From JAJPKK01 sp963802745 (GTDB lineage: Bacteria; Pseudomonadota; Alphaproteobacteria; Rhizobiales; Xanthobacteraceae), in NCBI GenBank assembly GCA_963802745.1, contig CAWDKL010000070.1, positions 124,001-188,000 on the forward strand: a DNA stretch of 64,000 bases, in the 5' to 3' direction. How positions within the stretch are numbered: the first letter of the stretch is position 1; every line of letters begins with the position of its first letter. The notes beneath the pieces were generated by a model that was not told the origin of the DNA, made no database searches, and worked only from the letters and a program-made list of their open reading frames with translations. Positions 44,306 to 53,167 of this stretch are shown one piece after another. The translations under genes and the position numbers were made by a program.

Positions 44306-44642
44306 GGCGTCCTCCTCGATTCGATCGGGCTTCAAGCATCGCCCGTAACGCACCTCTCGGGGATGCGCTCGGGCCCTGGCACTTTTTATTAATAGCGGCG
44401 GCAGGGTGCACGCTGCATCCGCATTGATACGGATGACCTACCGATGGGGTGGGCACCACCCTTCAGTGCCTGGTTGCCCATGCTCGGTCGGGACGAGCCC
44501 TTCGCCGCCCTTCCGCAAGTGTGGCGAAACCGCTTGGCGCACCGCGCCGGTCGATGACAGACCGGCCGCCATGGGTTAAGAACCGCGCATTCCCATGCAA
44601 TCAGCACCGAAGCTGCGGCGCTAAGGGACAGGACGCGCGAAA
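44306..44642. other. Divergent intergenic region upstream of the nosR-like gene
   Basis: In these 337 bp I looked for an FNR/FixK-type TTGAT-N4-ATCAA box, expected for a denitrification gene, and found none with full match. No other gene is present. Confidence 0.4.
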
Positions 44643-46793
44643 ATGACCTTTTGGCACGGTGGTTGGTTTGGCCGCCACGTTCCGCTGTCCGTCGCGATGG
44701 CGCGCGTCGCCTCCGCGCTGGCGCTGATCGCTCTTGCCTTCATTGCCGCTGCCCTGGTGGCGCCGGCGCACGCCGAAAAAGGCAAGCTCCTGGAGCGCCT
44801 GACCCCCGACGTGATGGCGGTGGTTTTTCCCGGCGCTGAACGGCTCGGTCCGGAGGAAGGCACGCCCCCGGCGATTCCCGTTTACAAGGGCGACAAGGTG
44901 GTCGCCTACATTTTTTCCACCCTCGATATCATCGCGCCGCCGGGCTATTCGACGACCCCCTTCGACGTCATCGCCGGGGTCGAGCCGGACGGCCGGATCA
45001 CCGGCGCCAAGGTGATCTTCCACCGCGAGCCCTACGTCTATCATGATCCGGTGCGGCAGCCGCTGCTCGATACGTTCCTCGCCGACGAGGCCGGCAAGCC
45101 GATGCAGGGCGGTGTGCCGATGCTGCCGCCGGATTATGTCGCCCAGTCCACCATCACGGCACGGCTGATGCGGGCGGCGGTCCACGACACCGCCCGCATG
45201 GTGCTGCACACCAGGCTTGGGCGGCAGGTGGTGTCGGTGCCGACGCTGGACATGGACTTTTTCGAGCTCAAGTCGTGGGACGAGCTGATTGCGTCGGGCG
45301 CGGTCGGACGCCTGCGGGTAACTTCGGGCGAGGTGGCGGGGGCGCTGGCCAAAGCGGGCGCCGCCGATGCCGCGCTGGACGTGCCGCTCGGCAAGCCGGA
45401 CGATCTCTATGCGGAGGTGTTTTTCGGGCTGCTGACGCCGACCGCAATCGGCGGAAACGTGCTTGGCGTGCGCAATTTCGAGGATTACCGGCCCCGCATT
45501 CCGGCCGGCAGCCATGTCATTTTCATGGCCTCGAATGGCCCCTATGATTACCATGGCACCAATCATTTCTGGAAGCATCACGACTATCGTTTCGACCGCA
45601 TCCGCATCGTCCAGGGCGACCAGCGTTTTGGCTTTCTGCACCCCGACCACCAGCGCCTGCTCGTCGGAGCCGAGAAGGGCATCCAATCGCAGCACGATGC
45701 CGGGCTGTTCACCCTGCCGCCGAACACCAATTTCGATCCGCTCAAACCGTGGCGGCTGGAACTCCTGGTCACCACCACGGACCAAAACCCGGTTACGGTA
45801 GCGTTCCCGGCCGACTACAAGCTCCCGGCCTCGCTCATCCTCATGCCGGAGACCACGCCGGTCCCGCCCTGGGTCGAGGCCTGGCACGATGCGCGCGGAA
45901 ACGTCGCGATCCTCGCCGTGCTGCTGACGGCGCTGACGCTGATCTTCATCTTCCAGGCGCAGATCGCGCGCTCGCGGCTGGCGCACCGGCTGGTGCGTAC
46001 CGGCTTCCTGCTGGTGGTGCTGGTGTGGCTCGGCTGGACCGCCAGCGTGCAGCTCTCCATCGTCAATGTGATCAACTATATCCGGGCGCCGTTGCGCGGC
46101 TTCGACATCGGCTTCTTCCTTGCCGAACCGTTGATGTTCATGATCGCGGCTTATACGGCGGTCTCGCTCATTCTGCTCGGCCGCGGCGTGTTCTGCGGCT
46201 GGCTGTGCCCGTTCGGCGCCTTGCAGGAGCTGCTGGCGCAGATCTCTCGCGCGCTCCGCGTGCCGCAATGGAATCCGTCGGAGGCGCTGGAGAAGCGGCT
46301 GTGGATGGGCAAATACATCGCCGCTGCAGCGGTGCTGGTGCTGGTGCTGAGCGGCATCGACGGGTCGGGCGCCACCACCGAGATCGAGCCGTTCAAGACC
46401 GCGATCACGTCGAAATTTACCCGCGCCTGGCCGTATGTGTTTTACGCCGGCATGCTGCTCGGCATCGGGCTGTTCTCGGAGCGGGCCTATTGCCGCTTCC
46501 TATGCCCGCTCGGCGGCTTTCTGGCGATCCTCGACCGGCTGCACCTGATCGACCTGCTCAAGCGCCGGCCCGAATGCGGCAATCCGTGCCATCTGTGCGA
46601 GCGTTCCTGCCCGGTGCGGGCCATCGAAAAATCCGGCAAGATCATCATGGCGGAATGCTTCCAATGCCTCGATTGCCAGGTTGAGTACTACGACGACAAG
46701 CGCTGCCCGCCGCTGGTGCAGGCCGCCAAGCGGCGCGGCGAACCCAAGGCAGCCACGGCTGTTCCGGTCGCCGCGATGGCGGAAAATGGATGA
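44643..46793 (+). CDS. nosR: NosR/NirI-family membrane flavo-iron-sulfur protein
   Basis: The 716-residue protein has an N-terminal signal segment and a periplasmic FMN-binding region (PPDYVAQSTITARLM at the flavin site). Several membrane helices follow, with the CxxxCP motifs FCGWLCPFGALQE and YCRFLCPLGG. Two 4Fe-4S clusters close the protein (CGNPCHLCERSCP and CFQCLDCQ). In denitrifiers NosR supplies electrons to nitrous oxide reductase NosZ. The flavinylation motif is weaker than the usual SGAT form. No nosZ, nosD, nosF or nosY follows, so its role here is uncertain. Confidence 0.85.
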   Translation: MTFWHGGWFGRHVPLSVAMARVASALALIALAFIAAALVAPAHAEKGKLLERLTPDVMAVVFPGAERLGPEEGTPPAIPVYKGDKVVAYIFSTLDIIAPPGYSTTPFDVIAGVEPDGRITGAKVIFHREPYVYHDPVRQPLLDTFLADEAGKPMQGGVPMLPPDYVAQSTITARLMRAAVHDTARMVLHTRLGRQVVSVPTLDMDFFELKSWDELIASGAVGRLRVTSGEVAGALAKAGAADAALDVPLGKPDDLYAEVFFGLLTPTAIGGNVLGVRNFEDYRPRIPAGSHVIFMASNGPYDYHGTNHFWKHHDYRFDRIRIVQGDQRFGFLHPDHQRLLVGAEKGIQSQHDAGLFTLPPNTNFDPLKPWRLELLVTTTDQNPVTVAFPADYKLPASLILMPETTPVPPWVEAWHDARGNVAILAVLLTALTLIFIFQAQIARSRLAHRLVRTGFLLVVLVWLGWTASVQLSIVNVINYIRAPLRGFDIGFFLAEPLMFMIAAYTAVSLILLGRGVFCGWLCPFGALQELLAQISRALRVPQWNPSEALEKRLWMGKYIAAAAVLVLVLSGIDGSGATTEIEPFKTAITSKFTRAWPYVFYAGMLLGIGLFSERAYCRFLCPLGGFLAILDRLHLIDLLKRRPECGNPCHLCERSCPVRAIEKSGKIIMAECFQCLDCQVEYYDDKRCPPLVQAAKRRGEPKAATAVPVAAMAENG

Positions 46794-47080
46794 TCGCAAC
46801 CGTAAAGGAAACACGCCACGACGCGGCAAAAGGTACTGTAACAGGCTTCGGGGAGATCGCGGTGCTGCGCCGCTCGCGCCGCTCCGCCACCGTGACGGCG
46901 ATGCCGCGCACCAGCTTACTGGTGCTTGATGCGTCCGACCTCCGCGTCCTGATGGAGCAGGAGTCGCGGATCGCCGAACGCATCCATGCCGTGGTGCGCG
47001 AGCGCGCCGGCCTCAAGGAGGTTTTCCCCAAGGGCGACAGTGCCGCCGGCAAACTCAGCGGCAGCACGGAGCAGCCGTGA
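46790..47080 (+). CDS. Half cyclic-nucleotide-binding domain protein
   Basis: The 96-residue protein starts inside the nosR-like stop (ATGA overlap at 46790-46793), so it is translationally coupled. Its middle, FGEIAVLRRSRRSATVTAMP then LLVLDASDLRVLMEQ, matches the phosphate-binding cassette and following helices of CRP-type cyclic-nucleotide domains. The N-terminal beta-roll half of the domain is missing, and no helix-turn-helix follows. It could be a truncated remnant or a small partner of the NosR-like protein. Confidence 0.6.
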   Translation: MIATVKETRHDAAKGTVTGFGEIAVLRRSRRSATVTAMPRTSLLVLDASDLRVLMEQESRIAERIHAVVRERAGLKEVFPKGDSAAGKLSGSTEQP

Positions 47081-47117
47081 GCGCCTTCGCGGGAGCGGAT
47101 CGGAGAACCGGCGGCAA

Positions 47118-47384
47118 CTAATGATTACAGGTCTTGAGCGTCAGGTAGATGACGAATTCCGTGCCGGATGGCTGTCCCTCGGGACCGGCGACCGCCGATG
47201 CTTGGGCAGCCCGCCGCGTGCGGCCGGGACCCGACAGCATGAAGGCGATTTCGATCACCCGCAGCGCGCCGTAGGTTTTGTTGTAGGTCCGCATGCGGAG
47301 ATGTGGTATACCAAAGTACGTGACGGCTGCCCCGATGGCGAGACCCGAAGCGGCAAATAGCGGCAGCGATAGATCGAACGGCAT
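47118..47384 (-). CDS. Small membrane protein of unknown function
   Basis: The 88-residue protein has one clear hydrophobic segment near the N-terminus (LPLFAASGLAIGAAVTYFG), then a basic region and a polar tail ending in TLKTCNH. A purine-rich site (GGGGGGCTGAAAC) precedes the ATG. The family is not recognised, and coding status is moderately uncertain. It converges with the half-CNB gene. Confidence 0.5.
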   Translation of the reverse strand: MPFDLSLPLFAASGLAIGAAVTYFGIPHLRMRTYNKTYGALRVIEIAFMLSGPGRTRRAAQASAVAGPEGQPSGTEFVIYLTLKTCNH

Positions 47385-47642
47385 GTTTCAGCCCCCCATG
47401 TCGCAAATCTTAACGTAATGTAAAATTACATAGGAGCTGACCCATGTCAAAGCGATTCAGAAGAAATTAACCTAATTTTGCCAGAATCTTTCCCGGCGGG
47501 ATTGATTCGTCCTAATTTACCATGCCGCGAGCGTGATGTCCTGGCCGCTTGCCGGCTCTGTAATTTCCGATATCATGCCTCCTGTAGTCTTGCGTTGCAA
47601 GCCCTAAAGGCTTGAAGTACGGGGCATTTTTAAGGAACCGCG

Positions 47643-48170
47643 ATGGCGATCGAGCCGGACAAGGTGCGTGCCTATGAGCAACAGCTGTTGCGGAAGGTCG
47701 AGGTCGTCGAGTTCGGACTTGACGCCCTGAGGACCTTGGCGCCCGAGCGTGCGATAGAGATTCTTGCCCAAATCACCAAGCGCCTGCAGCAGGCCGCGGG
47801 ACACGATGAAGCAATGTCCGAGGTGCCCACGGCGGTTCCGGCGGCGCTAAATACCGTAGCGATTCCGGGCTCCGGCGGTGCGGATGTACGTGCGCGCCCC
47901 GAGCCGCGCCGGCCGGTGCCGGTGATCGTCGCCACGCGCACCGGCGGCGCCGACGAGGTCGAGGAATTCATTCTTGAAATTTTGGCCGAAAACCCGGCCG
48001 GCCTATCGGTGCAAGACCTCGTCGACAATCTTGAGGACGCCGCGCTGGACATCAAGCGCAAGACGTTAGTGGTGCGCTTACACCGACTTGTGCATGCGGG
48101 ACGGCTGACCTCGCTCGCCCATGGGCACTACGCCCTGAGCGAAGCCGAACGTGCCCGGATGCGGGCATAG
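47643..48170 (+). CDS. Hypothetical protein with winged-helix-like C-terminus
   Basis: The 175-residue protein has an N-terminal helical region (DKVRAYEQQLLRKVEVVEFG), a Pro/Ala-rich linker (about residues 60-100) and a C-terminal region. That C-terminal region (EEFILEILAENPAGLSVQDLVDNL then KTLVVRLHRLVHAGRLTSL) reads like a winged helix-turn-helix. A DNA-binding regulator is possible but not established. AAGGAACCGCG precedes the ATG. Confidence 0.65.
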   Translation: MAIEPDKVRAYEQQLLRKVEVVEFGLDALRTLAPERAIEILAQITKRLQQAAGHDEAMSEVPTAVPAALNTVAIPGSGGADVRARPEPRRPVPVIVATRTGGADEVEEFILEILAENPAGLSVQDLVDNLEDAALDIKRKTLVVRLHRLVHAGRLTSLAHGHYALSEAERARMRA

Positions 48171-48533
48171 GGTCTGCCGGCAACGCCACCCGTGCGGAAA
48201 ACGGCCGACCAGGGGGCGACAGGTTTAATGTAGGCTCAAGGTGCCATGCAGCGGATTCACAGCACCGCCCTCCGTGGCCCGGTTGCACAACCGAAGAGTG
48301 CGAATCTCTATCCATCCCAGTCCCCCGCCGCGCGGGCGCAAGCTTCGGGGAGGGTGGACGCGAAGCGCGGCCGGCTGGAGGGTTCTTGTTCGATGTCTGC
48401 CGACTTCTCCCGCAATCCGGTGACCCCACCCGGCGGGCAAGAGCGCGCCACCCTCCCCGAACACGGCCGAACACGGGGAGGGATAACTGCGAACACCCGC
48501 CGGTTGTGAGCGGTTACCAACACGGCAGCCCCT
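48171..48533. other. Convergent intergenic region with an inverted-repeat element
   Basis: TCGGGGAGGGTGG (48345-48357) and CCACCCTCCCCGA (48448-48460) are perfect 13-bp inverted arms about 90 bases apart, with further imperfect pairing inside. No gene is supported here. Confidence 0.55.
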
Positions 48534-49996
48534 TCAATGCTTCGTCTCGCTTTCCGCCAAGTGAATCACACCCACATTGCCTTCGATGGAGATTTTGGTG
48601 CCGAAGGGCTTGGACAGATCTTGCACGAGCTTGAGGATTTTTGGGCCTCGCCCGGCGACGGCGTCATCGGGAGGCCGGCTTTCGACACCGGCCGGGTTCC
48701 ATCGATGCCGGCATCGACGGGATATAACCGAACCTCGACGAGCTTGCCGCCTTCATAGCGGCTGGTCGTCAGCAGCACTTCCTTATTGTCGGGCTGGCGC
48801 GACTGCTGCGCGACCGGCGCGCGTGAAGGGTCGGTGACCTCGATGGCGGGACCTTCATGCTGGATGAAGCTCGCCACGCCGTAGAAGATCGGCTTGCCCT
48901 TGTAGATCTCCACCCCCCGCAAAGTGTGGACGCCGTGGCCGACGAAGACGTCCGCACCGTTGTCGATCGCCTTGTGGGCCAGCTCGATCAAAAAATCCGG
49001 CGTGCTGTTGTCGTGGCTGTAGGCTTGGTAGCTGAAGGAATTCTGGTGGGCGTGGATCGCCACCACCATGAAGTCCGCGTTCTGTTTGCCGACGCGGATG
49101 CTGCGCATGATCCCGTCCAGATCCCGCGGGTCGATGGTGTAGGTGAGGCTTCCGACCTTGTCGCCCACCTTGTACCGCGTGCCAAACAGGACCAGTTCGT
49201 TCGGCCGTTCGTTGGCGGACGCGGGGGCGACCGGGACCCTGACTTCGGAACGATGCGCGTATGCTGCATCGCGGATCTGGCGCAACGACGCCATCTGCTC
49301 GGGCGTGACGACATTGTAGGGCGTCACGCGCAGAGCATTGAGGCCGGGCCATTTATCCCGCGCGTCGGTGTACCGCGTCCATCCGGGGTTGGAGCTCGGG
49401 TCGGTGGAATACATGCCGACCACGCCGATCGTGCCTTTGGGCGTGATCCCGACCCCGGCCCGTCGCGCCTCCGCGAGATCTTTACCGGAGCCCGCATGGG
49501 TGATGCTTGCCGCATCGAGCAGCCGGTTGGTCATGAACATCCCCTCGATGCCACCATCCATCGTATGGTTGTTCGCGGTGGTCATGACCCGGATTCCCAT
49601 CGCCTTCACATCGTCGATGATCGACTTGGGACCGCCCGCCGCCGGGCCGTGGTAATTCGGATCCGAGGCGTCGATGATCGGACCTTCCATGTTGGCGTAG
49701 GTCGCGTCCGCGGCGCGCATTACCGTGGTCAGTGCCTGAAAGCCCGCGTCGTTCAACTGACCCACCGGGCGGCGGATGATGATGTCCCCGACCGCCGCGA
49801 AGGTGAAGGGCTCGGTGATTTTCATCGCCAGCTCCTTGGCCGCATCGCGCCGCGCCAGCGGCAGCGCGACGTCACCTTCCAACGCGCCTTGCCCCCTGGC
49901 GAGCGTAACGCACGTCCCTACCAGGGCCGTCGCGACCAACGCTGTCGCAGCGAGCTTCTGATTCTTAAGACCGCTTCGCGATATGATTGTCCTCAT
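48534..49996 (-). CDS. CapA-type metallophosphatase-fold protein (frameshifted near the end)
   Basis: The protein has a signal peptide (ALVGTCVTLARGQ) and the CapA/PgsA metallophosphoesterase pattern: FAAVGDIIIRRP, TTANNHTMDGG, VVAIHAHQNSF and VFVGHGVHTLRGVE. Such proteins take part in capsular poly-gamma-glutamate handling or act as exported phosphatases. The open frame ends at 48566 after a run of low-quality residues. If one A is restored in the T5/A5 run at 48638-48642, the end reads ILKLVQDLSKPFGTKISIEG and stops at 48534. That reading is protein-like and gives about 487 residues. Confidence 0.82.
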
Positions 49997-50119
49997 AGGA
50001 AGCTCCTTGAGCGGGATTTCCACCCTTGATGTCCCGGCGGCCGGGAACGTTGTTTATCGAGAACACGTCGTTCGCGTGGGGCGATTTGGCAAATTCTGCC
50101 CCACCGGAACCGCGTCGAA

Positions 50120-51271
50120 CTACCGCCTTGTCTGCGAAGAGAATTCCACCGTCTCCTCGGGCGGCGGCAGGCCGAGCAGCTTTGCCGGGTTGATCTTGTA
50201 CATCAGATCAAGCTCGCGCTGCGTGATCCCGTGCGCGCGCAGACCGCGCGCGGCCAATACCAGGCAGTCGGTCGGGTAGACGTTGCCGGTCTGGCCGCAA
50301 TCGGTCGAGACGATGATGTGCTCGGCGCCGACCTTGCGCACGAAGGCGGCGCCGGCAGTACGGGCCGCTTCGGTCTTATACACGTTCGACGCAGTCAGTT
50401 CGCTGAACGCGCCCAGCCGGCTCGCCTCCGCGATCTGCGGAATGTCGCCCGGATGGGTGAGGAGGACGTTGAGTCCCTGGGCGCGGCCCTCGCGCGCCAG
50501 CAGCAGGTGCTCCTCCGGCGTGGCGTGGCCGGTCGCCAGCACCATGTGGCCGTTGCTGTCGATGGTGCGGATTTTCGCCAACACGGCGATCAGGTGTTTT
50601 ACCTCAGGAAGCAATTCGCCGTTGCGGGACACCGCGATGTAGGATGGCGTGCCCTCCGGCATCATCAGCATCCACGGCCGGGTCTTCTCCAGCGTTTTGG
50701 GGTCCATGCTGCCGGGACGGGTGGTCGCGGTGATCGAATCCCGCGTCGGCATCTCGAATATCCGGCCCCAGCCGCCCTTGATCTGCGAAAAATGCTCCAG
50801 CGCCGCGACGTTGACACCGCCGGTGGCATAATTCGACGCCATGCGGCCGAACAACTCGAAGCCGGGCGCGACATGCTTGCGCACCAGATAGGCGGCACTC
50901 GCCGAGCCGGCGTCCTGATGGGTCTTGAACACGAAACCGCGCATGCCGCGAGCTTTCGCCAGCGCCACGGCATCGAAGATATCGATCGCCCGGACCACGC
51001 CGCCGGTGCCGGGTGCGTCGGGATCGACATGGACGTGCACATCGATCGCCCCGATCAGCGCCGGATCGGTGAGGCCGAGATCGACCGGCCCACGCATCGG
51101 ATCGACCTTCCAATCGTCAAGCTGTGCGGCCGGATTCGACCCGGCCTGGTTTGCCCCCGCTTCCTGGGCGCGGCCGGTGCCATGAGTGCCGAGCACCAGG
51201 CATAGCGCAATCGCGGTGGCCGCGAGCCCGAGCAAGTCCAACCCGCGCAATGTTCCTGTGCGACGTTTCAT
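50120..51271 (-). CDS. DUF6282 amidohydrolase-like secreted protein
   Basis: The 383-residue protein has a signal peptide (ATAIALCLVLGTHGTGRAQE) and an amidohydrolase-type metal motif GAIDVHVHVDPDAPGTGG. Later histidine/aspartate segments (ATGHATPEEHLLL, LTHPGDIPQI, STDCGQTGNVYP) could complete a metal site. This fits a periplasmic metal-dependent hydrolase of the PHP/amidohydrolase type. The substrate is unknown. It is transcribed in the same direction as the CapA-like gene that follows 123 bp later. Confidence 0.83.
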   Translation of the reverse strand: MKRRTGTLRGLDLLGLAATAIALCLVLGTHGTGRAQEAGANQAGSNPAAQLDDWKVDPMRGPVDLGLTDPALIGAIDVHVHVDPDAPGTGGVVRAIDIFDAVALAKARGMRGFVFKTHQDAGSASAAYLVRKHVAPGFELFGRMASNYATGGVNVAALEHFSQIKGGWGRIFEMPTRDSITATTRPGSMDPKTLEKTRPWMLMMPEGTPSYIAVSRNGELLPEVKHLIAVLAKIRTIDSNGHMVLATGHATPEEHLLLAREGRAQGLNVLLTHPGDIPQIAEASRLGAFSELTASNVYKTEAARTAGAAFVRKVGAEHIIVSTDCGQTGNVYPTDCLVLAARGLRAHGITQRELDLMYKINPAKLLGLPPPEETVEFSSQTRR

Positions 51272-51402
51272 CACGATCCTCCCCGCCATGCCGGCGATTT
51301 TTTGGTTGACGTGGTGCCCGCAGGACGCGCCGTCAGGCGGCCGTCCGCCGACGTCCTTCCACCTCGGGCGCCTTCACTATACACCCGTTTGGAGCGGGCA
51401 GC

Positions 51403-52187
51403 TCACCTGGCGAGATTGATGATTCCCCGCACCACGACGTAGACGCCGACAGCGGCGACCACCCCGGCGAACACCAGCGACAGCGCCCGCTTCTTCGCCG
51501 CCAGCATGGTGGAGACTTGGCTCCCCACCAGCCCGCCCGCGATGCCGCCGCCGACGAACAGTAGCACCAGCCGCCAGTCGATCAGCCCGGACAGCGCGTA
51601 GTTCGCCGCGGTGGTGAGGCCGAACGCCGTGACCGAAACGAGCGATGAACCGATCGCCGTGATCAGGGCCATCGACGTCGCGGCGACCAGGCCCGGCACC
51701 ACCAGAAATCCGCCCCCGATCCCGAAAAATCCGGACAGCGCTCCGACCGCAAAGCCGATGCCGCAGACCCGTGGCACATTGCCGGCGTCGAGGCGCACCT
51801 GCGCTTTGCTGCCGCCCTCCTTTCGCACCGCCATCGAGGCGGCGACGATGATCATGAGAACGCCGAACAGCAGCAGCAGCCGCTGGCCGTCGGTCTCTTT
51901 GCCGAGCGTCGAGCCGAGCGTCGCACCGAGCACCCCGCACAAGGCGAACAGCATGGCCACCGGCCAGCAGACGTGATCGCGTCGCGCATGGTCGATCAGG
52001 TTCGCCAGTGCGCTGAGCGCAACCGCAATCGCGCTGGTGCCGATGGCGACGTGGGGGACTCTACGCCCACCACATAAACAAGCAGCGGCACGGCAAGGAC
52101 CGAGCCGCCGCCGCCGATGACGCCGAGAATGAAGCCGACCAGCGAACCGGAGAAAATCGCCAGGACATCGGAAAGGGCCAGGTCCAT
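51403..52187 (-). CDS. TauE/SafE-family membrane exporter (frameshifted)
   Basis: The restored protein has about 261 residues with eight or so membrane helices. The TauE/SafE repeats are visible as GFILGVIGGGGSVLAVPLL and GALSGFFGIGGGFLVVPGL. The family exports sulfite, sulfoacetate or related anions. The frame breaks at the G5 run at 52053-52057: YVVGVESP must be continued by HVAIGTSAIAVALSALANL, which needs one more base in the run. It lies beside a DUF442 protein gene, a pairing known from sulfide-detoxification operons. Confidence 0.82.
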
Positions 52188-52298
52188 TTGTTTATGCTGT
52201 CCGAAACGATCGTCGCGCCGCATTCGCCGCTGCGACCGCTCCGCGGGCGCGCCGGCACATGGATCTGGCCGATTGGCCGAATGATGGCTTGACTTTGA

Positions 52299-52718
52299 TC
52301 AGTCCGGTCCGACCGCGCGTTGCATCACGGCGGACATGTCATAGCCCGCGGCTTGCGCGCGCTGCAAAATATCCGGCAGCGGCCGGGTGCCGGCTTGCGA
52401 GAGACACCACAGCATGGCGCAGCGTGTGCCCGACCGGCAATAGGCAAGCACCGGCTTGGGCAACTCCGCCAATAGCGCGCTGAAGGCTTGGATGTCAGCC
52501 TGGGTAATGCTGCCCGACCGCACCGGCTGCGTCCGCCAGGCAAGCCCCTGCGCGGCGACGGCCGCCGCGATATCCTCGCAGCATGGCTGGTCGCTCGATT
52601 CGCCGTCGGGACGGTTGCAGATCACGGCGCGAAAACCCGCAGCCGCTATCGCCGCCACGTCCTCGGCCTGAATCTGCGGCGCGACCGAAAGCTCGTCGGT
52701 GATCTTGCGGATGTCCAT
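52299..52718 (-). CDS. DUF442 (Blh-like) sulfur-transferase/phosphatase-fold protein
   Basis: The 139-residue protein starts MDIRKITDELSVAPQI and has the cysteine-phosphatase-like loop LAYCRSGTRC (CX5R). This matches the TIGR01244/DUF442 family found in Blh proteins. Relatives in BigR-controlled operons handle persulfide or sulfide together with TauE/SafE exporters. The TauE/SafE gene 111 bp downstream supports a sulfur role. No BigR-type regulator or beta-lactamase-fold persulfide dioxygenase is seen. Confidence 0.85.
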   Translation of the reverse strand: MDIRKITDELSVAPQIQAEDVAAIAAAGFRAVICNRPDGESSDQPCCEDIAAAVAAQGLAWRTQPVRSGSITQADIQAFSALLAELPKPVLAYCRSGTRCAMLWCLSQAGTRPLPDILQRAQAAGYDMSAVMQRAVGPD

Positions 52719-52919
52719 GTTCCTGCCGCCGTCCTCTTCGCACGTGTAGCTGGCGCCGCACGTTGCCGCCCTGTTCGCGTTGTTTTTCCGCCAGCAGGCG
52801 GCAAGGCGATATTGGCCGGGATCGGACGAATAATCAAACGCGGCGATGCGCCCTCGCAGCTTCATTGTGGCCGAACGCCCGTCGGTGGGGTCCACCTCAC
52901 TGGGGTGGGGGTGCGCACG

Positions 52920-52975
52920 TCCCCTCTCCCCACGGCGTTCTTCACGCCGTGGGGAGAGGGCTAGGGTGAGGGGCA
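52920..52975. repeat. REP-like hairpin, TTCACG-loop family, copy 3
   Basis: CCTCTCCCCACGGCG and CGCCGTGGGGAGAGG pair around TTCTTCA, followed by GCTAGGGTGAGGGGCAGGAG. This is the best-formed copy in the window. Confidence 0.85.
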
Positions 52976-53027
52976 GGAGTACGCGAGAGCCTCGGGGAGC
53001 ACCGTCGCGCCGTCTCTGCGGACACCT

Positions 53028-53082
53028 GCCCCTCACTCCGCCCCTCTCCCCCATCGCGAAGAACGATGGCAGAGGGGGGTAG
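53028..53082. repeat. REP-like hairpin, TTCACG-loop family, copy 4 (inverted)
   Basis: GCCCCTCACTCCG is followed by CCCCTCTCCCCCATCG and, after CGAAGAA, CGATGGCAGAGGGGGG. It is inverted relative to copy 3, so the two form a tail-to-tail pair. Confidence 0.8.
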
Positions 53083-53167
53083 GCGGCCCTCGTGGCTCGT
53101 TGCCATCGCGCCGGGAGCCGAAAAAATTCGCTATGTTGTCGCTCCATGGAAACGCGGAGGAGGCGCA

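Larger units (their letters stand above)
52719..53167. other. Divergent intergenic region with an inverted pair of REP-like elements
   Basis: These 449 bp carry two copies of the TTCACG-loop hairpin family in opposite orientation, at 52920-52975 and 53028-53082. No gene is supported in the rest. Confidence 0.55.

Noticed and set aside
44306..44642. FNR/FixK box upstream of the nosR-like gene
   Set aside because: No sequence close to TTGAT-N4-ATCAA was found.
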